Assembly: GCA_963623365.1 (NCBI GenBank)
Contig: CAVFJY010000005.1
Coordinates: 1 to 64,000 of the forward strand
Origin: UBA2834 sp963623365
GTDB lineage: Bacteria > Patescibacteriota > Saccharimonadia > Saccharimonadales > Saccharimonadaceae
DNA length: 64,000 bases
Reading direction: 5' to 3'
This document shows, one piece after another, positions 35,639 to 43,611 of the stretch (its first letter is position 1; every line of letters starts with the position of its first letter). Made by a program: the position numbers and the translations under genes. The notes beneath the pieces were generated by a model. It ran no database searches. It worked only from the letters and a program-made list of their open reading frames with translations, and was not told the origin of the DNA.

Positions 35639-35758
35639 AGCTTTTGAATAAAATTATTATGCAAAAGCCAAAAACAAACATTGATTCCAAAATATAACTC
35701 CACACTCCACACATAGAAGAACCGGTTTTCCTCGCAGTTACCGGTTCTTCTCTTTTTT
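35639..35758 (+). ncRNA. Candidate small RNA 2, about 120 nt
   Basis: Paralog in layout of the RNA at 23122. It starts AGCTTTTG exactly 7 nt after the -10 box and closes with GCAAAAGC (35661-35668). The AAAAACAAACA stretch follows, and it ends in an AGAAGAACCGGT/ACCGGTTCTTCT hairpin with a T-run (35715-35758). No open frame. The stretch from 35759 to 36117 holds no convincing gene; it contains one ACACGACGC/GCGTCGTGT hairpin at about 35816-35850. Confidence 0.65.
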
Positions 35759-36117
35759 ATAAGCTGTCCAAAAAAATCACTCTCCTCATCTCTTCGCACT
35801 TACTTTTTTCCACAACACGACGCCTAACTCAAAGTTACGCGTCGTGTCCGAACAAAAACCATACACACAGTCTCTCGCCGCTCCACTACAAACGCCTCCA
35901 CTCCACATCGCACTCCACCATCGCGAATCACCCCCCCGCAAATCCTCATTCACGTCAGACCCGCAAAAGAAACACCGCAATCAACCGCCCAATACTAACT
36001 TGTAAAAAATACATAAACACTTTGTGCAAAGCCCCCTTCGTCCACAACCGCCATCATAGAAAAACCAACAAAAAAAGCCCCGCGCATCACCAGTAACACA
36101 GAACTAAAAAATCCAAA

Positions 36118-36484
36118 TGGTGGAGCTGCCGGATACTGCCTCCGGGTCCGGATAATTGCCGGTACGCATTCTACGAGCATAGTTCATTCTTTTATCTCGA
36201 CAAGTGCCACAGAGCAGGAATCAACAAAACTCTGCAGCGGTCATGGCTGATTTTTCGTGCTATCATCTGCCGTCAGGATAACCTTAATACCATCAATATG
36301 ATATTACCGAAAGCTATGGTATCTCACATTCGATAACAGACCTATAAAATCTTAGGCCCAAGCGTAAGCTGGCATGAATGCCACGCGCTTACTAGCAGTT
36401 TTTTCTGCATTTATGAACAGTACTTACGGTACAAATCGACTCGCCTGCATACTTTTAACTATTCGTCTAAGCTTTATCAGCCCC
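36118..36484 (-). ncRNA. ssrA: Transfer-messenger RNA
   Basis: Rescues stalled ribosomes. The 5' end GGGGCTG pairs with CAGCTCC before ACCA at the 3' end, with a G3-U70 pair for alanylation. A P2 helix (GTATGC/GCGTAC) is present. The tag frame starts at GCA (36408) and reads AEKTASKRVAFMPAYAWA before TAA at 36354-36352. The T-stem is CCGGA/TCCGG, but its loop is GGCAGTA, not the usual TTCRANY, and the D-loop side reads TTAGACG. Length of 367 nt is normal. Promoter TGA-TAAAAT at 36503-36495. Confidence 0.88.
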
Positions 36485-36494
36485 AACTGCGCCA

Positions 36495-36503
36495 ATTTTA
36501 TCA
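36495..36503 (-). promoter_or_regulatory. ssrA promoter (-10)
   Basis: TGA-TAAAAT about 10 nt before the 5' end of tmRNA, divergent from comM. Confidence 0.55.
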
Positions 36504-36535
36504 TACTCATGCTTTCAAGTAAAGCTCGCCACCCC

Positions 36536-36541
36536 TATACT
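36536..36541 (+). promoter_or_regulatory. Leaderless-type -10 box of comM
   Basis: TATACT, GCGCTC (6 nt), then ATG at 36548. Confidence 0.55.
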
Positions 36542-36547
36542 GCGCTC

Positions 36548-38065
36548 ATGACCAATCATGTTTATACCGCTATTCCTGCCGGCATTAGTGCCGACCTTAT
36601 CACCGTTGAAAGCGACACTAATCGCGGCCTCCCCTGTTTTAATATCGTCGGCATGGCCAGTAAATCCGTCACCGAGAGTCGCGACCGTATCCGTTCTGCC
36701 ATCAATAATTCCGGTTTTTCTTTTCCAGGGAGTCAAAAACTCATCATCAACCTTGCGCCCGCCAGTCTCAACAAGAGTGGCGCTGCCCTTGATTTACCTA
36801 TCGCGCTTGCCGTTCTCGCCGTTTCGCAGCAACTTCTCCAGCATGATCTCGATCAGCGCATGTTTGTCGGCGAATTGGCCCTTGATGGCTCGCTTCGCCC
36901 CGTCAAAGGCATTATTAATATCGTCGAATGCGCCGTCGCTAATCATATCAAACAGCTCTATCTTCCCGCCGCCAATGCCCGTCAAGCCGCTCTGCTCGCT
37001 ACGCCCAATTTGCAAATTTATCCTATCCAGTATCTGCGCGAACTTTGGCAATTACTCAAGTCACAAGTCCATATTTCGCCTCTAAAGCAAAATGTAAAAA
37101 TCACACAAAAAGATAAGCACGAGCATTATCTCGACGCTATTAAAGACCAGCCTCTCGCCAAACGCGCCCTCACCATTGCCGTCGCCGGTCGCCACAATTT
37201 ACTCATTACTGGTCCTCCAGGCGTCGGCAAAACTATGCTCGCGCGCACTATTCCCGACCTATTACCGCCCATGCATCTTGCTGAATGCGTCGAAGTCACC
37301 AAACTCCATTCGCTTGCTCAGCCTATCACGCATATTATCTCCCAGCGTCCTTTTCGCTCGCCTCACCATTCCGCTAGTATTAGATCCATCCTCGGCGGCG
37401 GCATTCAAGCCGAACCAGGCGAAGTTACGCTTGCTCATCGCGGCGTCCTCTATCTCGACGAATTCGCCGAATTCCCTCGCGAAATCCTCGAAGCCCTGCG
37501 TCAACCACTTGAGGATCGCCAAATTTCGCTCAGCCGCATCGGTCAAAAAGTCATCTATCCTGCCGACATTATGCTCGTCGCGACTATGAACCCTTGCCCA
37601 TGTGGATACAAAAATTCGCCAAATCAACGCTGTAGCTGTAGCGCTGCCCAACTCGCGCGTTATGCGAAAAAACTTTCCGGACCACTCCTCGACCGCATAG
37701 ATATCACTATTCCCGTTTTTGCACCCAGCAAATCTGTTCTATTAAATTCCACAACAATTAGCACTAGTGAACACGAAATTGCCAAATTCCAGATACGGCG
37801 CGCTTTGAATAAACAATTTAATCGTTATCATAATCCCGCTATTACCAATGCTTCGCTTAACTCATCCGCCATCGCCAAGTATCTCAAGCTCACGCCTGCC
37901 GCCAAAAGTTTTCTACTCGCCGCCGCCGAACGTTACCATTTATCCGCCCGCGCCTACTACAAAGTTATCAAAGTCGCTCAGACCATCGCCGATCTTACCG
38001 CCGCTTCCACCATCACCAAAGCCCATATCGCCGAAGCGCTCCAATATCGCAACCCCTTATTCTAA
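36548..38065 (+). CDS. comM: ComM/YifB-family Mg-chelatase-like AAA ATPase
   Basis: A 505-residue protein. The N-terminal Lon-protease-like domain (AGISADLITVESDTNRGLPC, then NIVGMASKSVTESRDRIRSA) is followed by the AAA+ domain, with Walker A TGPPGVGKT near 221, the Walker B region GVLYLDEFAEFPRE, and a zinc-like NPCPCGYKN...CSCS loop. In other bacteria ComM is a branch-migration helicase that helps integrate DNA during natural transformation. The open frame extends upstream into ssrA, but the ATG at 36548 matches the family start and the -10 spacing. Confidence 0.93.
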   Translation: MTNHVYTAIPAGISADLITVESDTNRGLPCFNIVGMASKSVTESRDRIRSAINNSGFSFPGSQKLIINLAPASLNKSGAALDLPIALAVLAVSQQLLQHDLDQRMFVGELALDGSLRPVKGIINIVECAVANHIKQLYLPAANARQAALLATPNLQIYPIQYLRELWQLLKSQVHISPLKQNVKITQKDKHEHYLDAIKDQPLAKRALTIAVAGRHNLLITGPPGVGKTMLARTIPDLLPPMHLAECVEVTKLHSLAQPITHIISQRPFRSPHHSASIRSILGGGIQAEPGEVTLAHRGVLYLDEFAEFPREILEALRQPLEDRQISLSRIGQKVIYPADIMLVATMNPCPCGYKNSPNQRCSCSAAQLARYAKKLSGPLLDRIDITIPVFAPSKSVLLNSTTISTSEHEIAKFQIRRALNKQFNRYHNPAITNASLNSSAIAKYLKLTPAAKSFLLAAAERYHLSARAYYKVIKVAQTIADLTAASTITKAHIAEALQYRNPLF

Positions 38066-38074
38066 CCGTCCTAC

Positions 38075-38103
38075 CCCTTGTTTATTCCTAAATTTCTTGC
38101 TAT
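38075..38103 (+). promoter_or_regulatory. Promoter of infC-rpmI-rplT
   Basis: TTGTTT, a 17-nt spacer and TGC-TATAAT, just after the comM stop. The leader to the AUC start is about 36 nt. Confidence 0.65.
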
Positions 38104-38145
38104 AATATATTCATAACAAGTCTAATTTTTTGAAGGAGTTATACC

Positions 38146-38664
38146 ATCAGTAACTACAATTCGCAGCACACCCGTTTAAATGGAGAAATTCGTTATCCGG
38201 AGGTGCGTGTAATCAGCGCTGATGGTGCACAGCTAGGCATTATGTCTAGTCGCGACGCTCAACTCAAAGCGCGTGACGCTGGCCTTGATCTCGTCGAGAT
38301 CTCACCAAACGCCAATCCGCCTGTTGTAAAAATTATCGATTGGGGTAAATACCAATATCAAAAGATGAAAGAGCAGGCTCGCGCCAAGAAGAACGCCAAA
38401 ACTTCCGAGCTCAAGCAAATCAGACTTGGTTTGAAAATTGGGGAAAACGACCTCAATATTAAATGCCGCAAAATCCTCGAATTGCTCGATGATGGCGACC
38501 GAGTTAAAGTTATGATTATCTTCCGTGGCCGCGAAATGGCCCACAAAGAAATCGGCACCGAACTTATGCAACGCATCATCGAAAAACTCGGCGATCAAAT
38601 TATCGTCGATGGCAAAGCTCAGATGAGCGGCCGCAACCTTACTTTTATGGTTCGCCATAAGTAG
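38146..38664 (+). CDS. infC: Translation initiation factor IF-3, AUC start
   Basis: Blocks premature subunit joining and rejects non-AUG starts. The conserved N-terminal region (RLNGEIRYPEVRVISADG) lies upstream of the first GTG at 38203, and no ATG, GTG or TTG exists between the in-frame TGA at 38131 and that GTG. An ATC at 38146 stands 7 nt after AAGGAG. The protein is then 172 residues with the domains expected of IF-3 (LDLVEISPNANPPVVKIID; DRVKVMIIFRGREMAHKEIG). E. coli infC uses AUU and is autoregulated through it. Confidence 0.88.
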   Translation: MSNYNSQHTRLNGEIRYPEVRVISADGAQLGIMSSRDAQLKARDAGLDLVEISPNANPPVVKIIDWGKYQYQKMKEQARAKKNAKTSELKQIRLGLKIGENDLNIKCRKILELLDDGDRVKVMIIFRGREMAHKEIGTELMQRIIEKLGDQIIVDGKAQMSGRNLTFMVRHK

Positions 38665-38735
38665 TAAGCCAAACGCCCACCGGTTCCCTACACCCCACCG
38701 CGTTTTATCATTAACTAAAGTAGGAAAGGTAGAAC

Positions 38736-38930
38736 ATGCCAAAACTCAAAACCCACAAGGGTACAGCCAAGCGTGTCAAAATTACTCGCACGGGTAAAGT
38801 TGTCCGCGAACGCGCCTTCGGCAACCACATTCTGGCCAAGAAGTCCAAAGCCCGCAAACGCAACATGAAAACTGCTGCTTTCATTAACGGCAAAATTAAG
38901 AAAAACGTTAAAACTGCATTAGGAGCTTAA
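38736..38930 (+). CDS. rpmI: 50S ribosomal protein bL35
   Basis: A 64-residue basic protein starting MPKLKTHKGTAKRVKITRTG, the classic L35 sequence with KSKARKRN. A good AGGAAAGG precedes it. Middle gene of infC-rpmI-rplT. Confidence 0.95.
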   Translation: MPKLKTHKGTAKRVKITRTGKVVRERAFGNHILAKKSKARKRNMKTAAFINGKIKKNVKTALGA

Positions 38931-38934
38931 TTAC

Positions 38935-39276
38935 ATGAGAGTTAAACGTGGAGTCGCTGCACGCGCCAAGCACAAAAAGATTCTTGAAGCCGCCAAAGGC
39001 ATGCAGCATTATCGCACCCGTAGCTATCGCCTCGCGAAGCAAGGTGTTATCAAATCCTTACGCTATTCCTATCGTGATCGCCGCAACCGCAAACGCGATT
39101 TGCGCTCCCTTTGGATTACGCGTATCAACAATGCCGCTCGTGAAAATGGTATTAGCTACAGCCAGCTAATTAATGGTCTCAAGACTAAAGGCATCGAACT
39201 CGACCGCAAAGTTCTCGCTGAACTCGCCGTCAACGATCCAAAAGCCTTTGCTGCTGTTTGCGAAAGTGCTAAATAG
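38935..39276 (+). CDS. rplT: 50S ribosomal protein bL20
   Basis: A 113-residue protein starting MRVKRGVAARAKHKKILEAA, with YRDRRNRKRDLRSLWITRIN. Early assembly protein of the 50S subunit and, in some bacteria, a repressor of this operon. The start lies 4 nt after rpmI. Confidence 0.96.
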   Translation: MRVKRGVAARAKHKKILEAAKGMQHYRTRSYRLAKQGVIKSLRYSYRDRRNRKRDLRSLWITRINNAARENGISYSQLINGLKTKGIELDRKVLAELAVNDPKAFAAVCESAK

Positions 39277-39297
39277 GCATCAAAAATCACAACATAA

Positions 39298-39330
39298 AAA
39301 TATCTCCCTTCAAAGGGAGATATTTTTTTA
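39298..39330. terminator. Terminator after rplT
   Basis: ATATCTCCC/GGGAGATAT arms with T-runs, between convergent genes. Confidence 0.75.
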
Positions 39331-39939
39331 ATTCATCAGCGTTAAGGCTTTCGCTAGCGCCCGTGCCTGCGTCAACGGATGCTCCGGAAAGGCATTGTCA
39401 TAATCTTCTTTTTCACTCGCATTCATCAAAATTCCCTGCTGGAATTGCGGGTCATATGGGTCCTCCGCCCAACCTTCATAATTTGGTCCAATTTTATTTC
39501 CGCGCTGCAAAATCGCAAATACCGCCGTGTCACGACCACCCGTATAACCCGTTTCATCAAAGAAACCTTCAACCTGAAAAACATGACTCGCAAAGTAGCC
39601 AATGTGCATCATCAAGCTATACTGCACGCCGATACTTCCCCGATTCACCGTCTTCACAATCGAATAAATATATTTTTTCCCCGCCTGCGTAATTCCCGTC
39701 GCCACTTCAATAATCCCTTGGTCCTGCGCCAGTGAATTCCGAATTCCCATAATCACTTCCTCGCGCGAATTAAATGGCAGCGCCTGCTCCGACGGAATCG
39801 CCGCATACATCGCCAAACACGCTGCATTATTCGTTTGTTTCGAAAACGAAATCGATCCTACCGGATCCCCAGGTAACGGATTCATTTGTACATAATCGTC
39901 CGGAACGTTCATGGTAAAATCCGCAATCGCAATATTCAT
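39328..39939 (-). CDS. Conserved-looking protein of unknown function
   Basis: A 203-residue soluble protein starting MNIAIADFTMNVPDDYVQMN. No signal peptide or membrane segment. It has several aromatic-rich strands (YSIVKTVNRGSIGVQYSLMM, then HIGYFASHVFQVEGFF) suggesting a beta-rich fold. I do not recognise the family. Predicted leaderless: TGT-TACAAT 6 nt before the ATG, directly behind the rnpB terminator. Confidence 0.6.
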   Translation of the reverse strand: MNIAIADFTMNVPDDYVQMNPLPGDPVGSISFSKQTNNAACLAMYAAIPSEQALPFNSREEVIMGIRNSLAQDQGIIEVATGITQAGKKYIYSIVKTVNRGSIGVQYSLMMHIGYFASHVFQVEGFFDETGYTGGRDTAVFAILQRGNKIGPNYEGWAEDPYDPQFQQGILMNASEKEDYDNAFPEHPLTQARALAKALTLMN

Positions 39940-39945
39940 AAGCTC

Positions 39946-39954
39946 ATTGTAACA
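39946..39954 (-). promoter_or_regulatory. Leaderless-type promoter
   Basis: TGT-TACAAT, GAGCTT, then ATG at 39939. Confidence 0.6.
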
Positions 39955-39960
39955 TTAAAA

Positions 39961-39982
39961 AACTCCACATTTGTGGAGATTT
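39961..39982 (-). terminator. rnpB terminator
   Basis: CTCCACA/TGTGGAG hairpin and T-run on the minus strand. Confidence 0.75.
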
Positions 39983-39984
39983 TT

Positions 39985-40340
39985 AATGAGCTCGTCTTGT
40001 AAGCCGGGTTCTGTAACTTCCGTCGAAAGACACAAGCCTGTAGTCATCTATCTAGCCCCGCGATTGCTCACGAGATCTAGCGGTGAGCGACCATCCTCGG
40101 ATCAAGGTATCTAGGTCTCCTTGCAGTCAGTAGAGTTTACCTCATTACAATGTCGCCACTGCAATCTGTGGGCTCTTGCCCCACTCTTTTCACCCTTACC
40201 ACAGCCGAGGCTGTGGCGGTATTGTTTCTGTGGCACTATTCCTACGCTCACGCGCGGTTGCTGTTAGCAACTACCGTATCCTGTACTGCCCGGACTTTCC
40301 TCTCGCCTTACGGCCAGCGACTACATCAACGAGCTCATCT
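39985..40340 (-). ncRNA. rnpB: RNase P RNA
   Basis: Catalytic RNA that trims tRNA 5' ends. The hallmark GAGGAAAGTCCGGGC near the 5' end and the 3' ACCCGGCTTA segment are present, and P1 is closed by ATGAGCTCGT/ACGAGCTCAT. Length about 356 nt, bacterial A-type in appearance. The promoter is TTGCAG-N17-TAAGAT just upstream. Confidence 0.93.
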
Positions 40341-40347
40341 TTATCTT

Positions 40348-40376
40348 AACAGATGTTGACAATTTCTGCAAATATT
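40348..40376 (-). promoter_or_regulatory. rnpB promoter
   Basis: TTGCAG, a 17-nt spacer and TGT-TAAGAT on the minus strand. Confidence 0.6.
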
Positions 40377-40385
40377 TTTAAATAA

Positions 40386-41282
40386 TTAATATTCCACGTT
40401 TGCGCGTTTCATATTCGCATCAATTATTTTATTCACTTCCGCATCCGCCTCTTCATTCAACTCACGCGGCACATGCGTAAAGCTGTATGCTTCCAGATTC
40501 GATAACAATTTCAGTACATCACCATGAATCTGCATCAAATCCGGATTTTTCACCTTATACACGCCATTCATCTGGTTCACCATCATCAAGCTGTCACTCT
40601 TAAAATGCACCCGCTTCAAGCCCAATTCAATCGCCTGTTCTAAGCCTTCCTTCAAGCCATAATATTCCGCCAAGCGCGATGTCGAAAAGCCCAAAAATTC
40701 ACCGCCACGTTTTAGCTCCTTACCGTCTGGCCCGATAATATAATAACCCAAGCCACTCGGCCCAGGATTACCCCGCGAACCGCCATCTGTATAAATTGTC
40801 GCAAAATCGCTTGCCGGTAACACTTGCTTTGCCTCATCGTCAACTGTCACAATCTTCGTCGCAAGCGTGCCTGCCTTCGTTGCCGTAATCTGTAGCACCA
40901 TCATGCTTTCTTCCGCCAACATTACCGCATTTGCTTCAGTGCTCTTCACCCACTTATAGGCCACATAGCGATCTGTTGTAATTTTTACAGAAACATCTTC
41001 CAATTTCGCTTCAAACACAATAAATAAGTTGCCCTGCTCCGACGAATTACCTAAATCCGTAAATGTCACCACATCCGTCAAGCGTAAACTTGTCGCCCGC
41101 ATCCCCAAATTCTCATACAACACCCGCGCCATCGCTTCTTCTGGCTGCTCGCCAAAAATAATCTTACCCGTTGGCAGTTCAAAATTATTTACGACCCCCT
41201 CAACGCGCCCGCCCGCTCGTTTCAAAAGTAGAATCTCATCGTCTTTTCTGCATATCGCCGTCACCCGAATGCGCTGTTTCAT
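40386..41282 (-). CDS. Nudix-like domain fused to RNase HI
   Basis: A 298-residue fusion. Residues 1-130 form a Nudix fold, but the Nudix box reads GKIIFGEQPEEAMARVLYEN followed by LG. The RE of the consensus is RV and the EE is EN, so metal binding may be weak. Residues 165-298 are RNase HI with all acidic residues: Asp in IYTDGGSRGNPG, Glu in LAEYYGLKEGL, Asp in FKSDSLMMV and Asp in NEEADAEV. It cuts RNA in RNA-DNA hybrids. Predicted leaderless. Confidence 0.85.
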   Translation of the reverse strand: MKQRIRVTAICRKDDEILLLKRAGGRVEGVVNNFELPTGKIIFGEQPEEAMARVLYENLGMRATSLRLTDVVTFTDLGNSSEQGNLFIVFEAKLEDVSVKITTDRYVAYKWVKSTEANAVMLAEESMMVLQITATKAGTLATKIVTVDDEAKQVLPASDFATIYTDGGSRGNPGPSGLGYYIIGPDGKELKRGGEFLGFSTSRLAEYYGLKEGLEQAIELGLKRVHFKSDSLMMVNQMNGVYKVKNPDLMQIHGDVLKLLSNLEAYSFTHVPRELNEEADAEVNKIIDANMKRANVEY

Positions 41283-41288
41283 AGACTT

Positions 41289-41297
41289 ATTTTAGCA
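41289..41297 (-). promoter_or_regulatory. Leaderless-type promoter of Nudix-RNase H
   Basis: TGC-TAAAAT, AAGTCT, then ATG at 41282. Confidence 0.6.
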
Positions 41298-41387
41298 TAA
41301 GCGCAAGCACATCGCCGCATTTTCGCTCAGTCTCATTTTTCCGTCACACTTTCCATTCTCTCGGCTACGTTTTCATTCCTCAAGGCA

Positions 41388-41522
41388 TCAAAAAATCCCG
41401 AGTAACATGTTTTCCCGTGATAAGAACACGGTGGGTAAACTCTCTTACTCTAGGACCACAGTCTTAAAATATCAAGCTCCCTAAAACATGATTATTCAGG
41501 AAAATCATGCGTTACTCGGGAC
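41388..41522 (-). ncRNA. Candidate structured RNA with paired ends
   Basis: The ends pair perfectly over 11 bp (TCCCGAGTAAC with GTTACTCGGGA, at 41521-41511 and 41406-41396), followed by a T-run that would terminate it. Inside lie CATGATT/AATCATG and CCGTG/CACGG hairpins. TGC-TATAAT (41537-41529) places the transcript start at about 41522, the base of the stem. Closed ends and inner bubbles recall 6S RNA, but I cannot confirm that. No open frame. Confidence 0.55.
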
Positions 41523-41528
41523 ATTTTT

Positions 41529-41537
41529 ATTATAGCA
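41529..41537 (-). promoter_or_regulatory. Promoter of the paired-end RNA
   Basis: Extended -10 TGC-TATAAT, 7 nt before the base of the closing stem. Confidence 0.6.
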
Positions 41538-41544
41538 CAGCTCC

Positions 41545-42177
41545 CTAGCGGATACCAACTAACCAATAATAAGCCGCTAGCAAAGCACTCTCCGCACCAA
41601 TGATGTAGTTACTAAACCAACTTCCCAACAAAAACACTACAACATATACGACAATCAAGCCATACGGCTCCAAGTTCCGCAATATTTTACGCGCCGAATC
41701 TGGCGCCAAGGCGTATAGTACTCGACTGCCATCTAGCGGCGGAATCGGAATAATATTAAACAGCGCAAAACCCATATTAATATACATCCCATTAATCAGT
41801 ACACTCCCCCATATGCCCATATTTTGCCCTGTCCAGAACCACAGCAAGAAAAACAGTAACGACAAAATAATATTTGTCAGCGGCCCCGCAATTGCCACCA
41901 GAGCAAAGCCCCATTCGCCACCTTTAACTTTACGCGTATCAATCGGTACTGGTTTTGCGCCACCAAATATCGGTCCCCCCATCAAGAATAGCAATACCGG
42001 CACTATCACCGACATCATTGGATCAATGTGCTTCAACGGGTTCAATGACAAGCGCCCGTTCGTCTTCGCCGTATCGTCGCCTAATTTATATGCCGTCCAA
42101 CCATGCGCCAATTCATGCAGCACCGTCGAGAACAATAATATCACTATCACAAAAATAAAGGTTAGGACTGTTTCCAT
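41545..42177 (-). CDS. M50 site-2-type membrane metalloprotease
   Basis: A 210-residue intramembrane zinc protease. HELAHGW in the first helix is the HExxH site, and NIIPIPPLDGSRVL supplies the third ligand Asp. There are about five to six helices and no PDZ domain, like the short YwhC/YugO-type group. Substrate unknown. TGA-TAAAAT lies 7 nt before the ATG. Confidence 0.88.
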   Translation of the reverse strand: METVLTFIFVIVILLFSTVLHELAHGWTAYKLGDDTAKTNGRLSLNPLKHIDPMMSVIVPVLLFLMGGPIFGGAKPVPIDTRKVKGGEWGFALVAIAGPLTNIILSLLFFLLWFWTGQNMGIWGSVLINGMYINMGFALFNIIPIPPLDGSRVLYALAPDSARKILRNLEPYGLIVVYVVVFLLGSWFSNYIIGAESALLAAYYWLVGIR

Positions 42178-42184
42178 AACCTCT

Positions 42185-42193
42185 ATTTTATCA
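42185..42193 (-). promoter_or_regulatory. Leaderless-type promoter of M50 protease
   Basis: TGA-TAAAAT, AGAGGTT (7 nt), then ATG at 42177. Confidence 0.5.
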
Positions 42194-42208
42194 AATTTTT
42201 GATTATTC

Positions 42209-42400
42209 TTACTTAATCAAACCTTTTTTGCGAAGCGTACGTAGTGCCGAAGTCGAAACATTCAATTTCACTTTCTGGCCATCTACTACAAAAGTACGCT
42301 TCTGAATGTTTGGCTTAAAAACCTTGCGAGTCTTATGCTGAGAAAAGCTCACATTGTGACCATACATCTTGCCTTTACCGGTAATTTCGCATACTGCCAT
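42209..42400 (-). CDS. rpmB: 50S ribosomal protein bL28
   Basis: A 63-residue basic protein starting MAVCEITGKGKMYGHNVSFS, with HKTRKVFKPNIQKRTF and a C-terminal STSALRTLRKKGLIK. The CEITGK start is the L28 signature. Only one Cys near the start and no zinc pair. Confidence 0.92.
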   Translation of the reverse strand: MAVCEITGKGKMYGHNVSFSQHKTRKVFKPNIQKRTFVVDGQKVKLNVSTSALRTLRKKGLIK

Positions 42401-42509
42401 ATTATTATCTCTTATTATTTTCTTAGACTATGCTCTATTATATCTTATCTTTCTCTATTTTGCAAGCCTATGCGCCCGCGGACTCATGTGACCAGCAAGC
42501 TCGTCGCCC

Positions 42510-42959
42510 TTAATCCAGTTTCCACACTTCCATCACTGCCGGCAAAGCATTCGCATTCTTAATCTTCAATTTCTTTTCCGTCTTTACCGTGGCCTTAACT
42601 TCTGCAAAATCCATATTCCCCATCGGAATTACAATTTTCGGCTCAATAATACTCACAAACTTTGCCTCACTCGTACCGAGGATATCTACCGGGCCCAACT
42701 CATCCAAATCTTCTACTGATGCCGTATTCCCCACTAGCCCAATCTTAATTCCGTCGACATCAATTCGGTACATAATCCCGCCGCTCTTTAAACTCTTGCC
42801 GATAATAATCACATCGCCAATCTCATATTCGCCCGCACCCCGAATCGTCCCCACTTTTAAATCTGCATTCACCGTAGATTGTACGACATTAATATTTACG
42901 ACTCTTTCCTTTGCTCGAATCGTCATTTCGTCCGAATTCTTCAATTCTATTTCAAACAT
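42510..42959 (-). CDS. Degenerate MBL-fold protein
   Basis: A 149-residue protein. GTIRGAGEYEIGDVIIIGKS, YRIDVDGIKIGLVGN and EPKIVIPMG follow the strand order of the C-terminal half of small metallo-beta-lactamase-fold hydrolases. The metal-binding HxHxDH motif is missing. It is likely a non-catalytic relative. It lies 20 nt after a winged-helix gene in the same orientation. Confidence 0.55.
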   Translation of the reverse strand: MFEIELKNSDEMTIRAKERVVNINVVQSTVNADLKVGTIRGAGEYEIGDVIIIGKSLKSGGIMYRIDVDGIKIGLVGNTASVEDLDELGPVDILGTSEAKFVSIIEPKIVIPMGNMDFAEVKATVKTEKKLKIKNANALPAVMEVWKLD

Positions 42960-42979
42960 TTCTCTCCTCCTCTTCTGAC

Positions 42980-43585
42980 TTATAGAATTTTATCTGGATC
43001 ATATTTATCGCTGATCTTCAACGACCACACATCTGCCAAGAATTTATCTCGTACGCTCTTGCGATACAAATAATCGTCGCGCGTCATAATTGCATAATTT
43101 AATGGCTTGCCCACTTTCTTTTCGACCAATTCCGCCCAACGCGTTAATTTTCGCTGATAATCATTACCAATAATTAACAAATCTAGTCCTTCCTGCCCAG
43201 GCAGGCGGTTCGTCACAATCAGCGCGTCCAAGATATTTTCTACTGGCCGCACATATTCTTCCCATACCGACTTTGGCGCGCTCGCTTCCGCCACGGCCGT
43301 TGAATCAATTTTGCGCGAAAAGATTTCCGTCATTGGGCGCATGAATGGATGTTTCGTATTCGCTGAGTAATAAACTTTATTTTCGTAGTTCTCAATTTTT
43401 ACTAAACCTAGTGCATTTAAATTCGTCAGCTCCCGCCGCACTGAATTAATTTGCTCTTCAATCACGCGCGTAATCTCGCGCACATAATAAGACTTGTCCG
43501 GATTTTCAAAGAATAACGCTAATAACTTAGCCCTAGTCTTTGACCCGAACAATTTTTCTAGTGGCATGCTATTATCTTTGCTCAT
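42980..43585 (-). CDS. Winged-helix protein with C-terminal nucleotidyltransferase-like region
   Basis: A 201-residue protein. The first 80 residues are a winged helix (KTRAKLLALFFENPDKSYYV, then REITRVIEEQINSVRRELTN) with a wing at NYENKVYYSANT. The C-terminal part (LDLLIIGNDYQRKLTRWAEL, then VEKKVGKPLNYAIM) resembles the nucleotidyltransferase-like domain found after such helices, but lacks a clear GS-x-DxD motif. Probably a transcriptional regulator. TGT-TAAAAT lies 9 nt before the ATG. Confidence 0.7.
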   Translation of the reverse strand: MSKDNSMPLEKLFGSKTRAKLLALFFENPDKSYYVREITRVIEEQINSVRRELTNLNALGLVKIENYENKVYYSANTKHPFMRPMTEIFSRKIDSTAVAEASAPKSVWEEYVRPVENILDALIVTNRLPGQEGLDLLIIGNDYQRKLTRWAELVEKKVGKPLNYAIMTRDDYLYRKSVRDKFLADVWSLKISDKYDPDKIL

Positions 43586-43611
43586 CTTGTCTATATTTTA
43601 ACACAACCCTG

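Noticed and set aside
35786..35980. Minus-strand 64-codon frame starting MRCFFCGSDVNED, resembling the missing NrdR zinc ribbon
   Set aside because: It starts with TTG, has no convincing ribosome-binding site, contains G-runs, and the second Cys pair has the wrong spacing. The similarity is probably chance.
36374..36547. Upstream extension of the comM frame
   Set aside because: It overlaps ssrA and its promoter; the family start and the -10 spacing both point to 36548.
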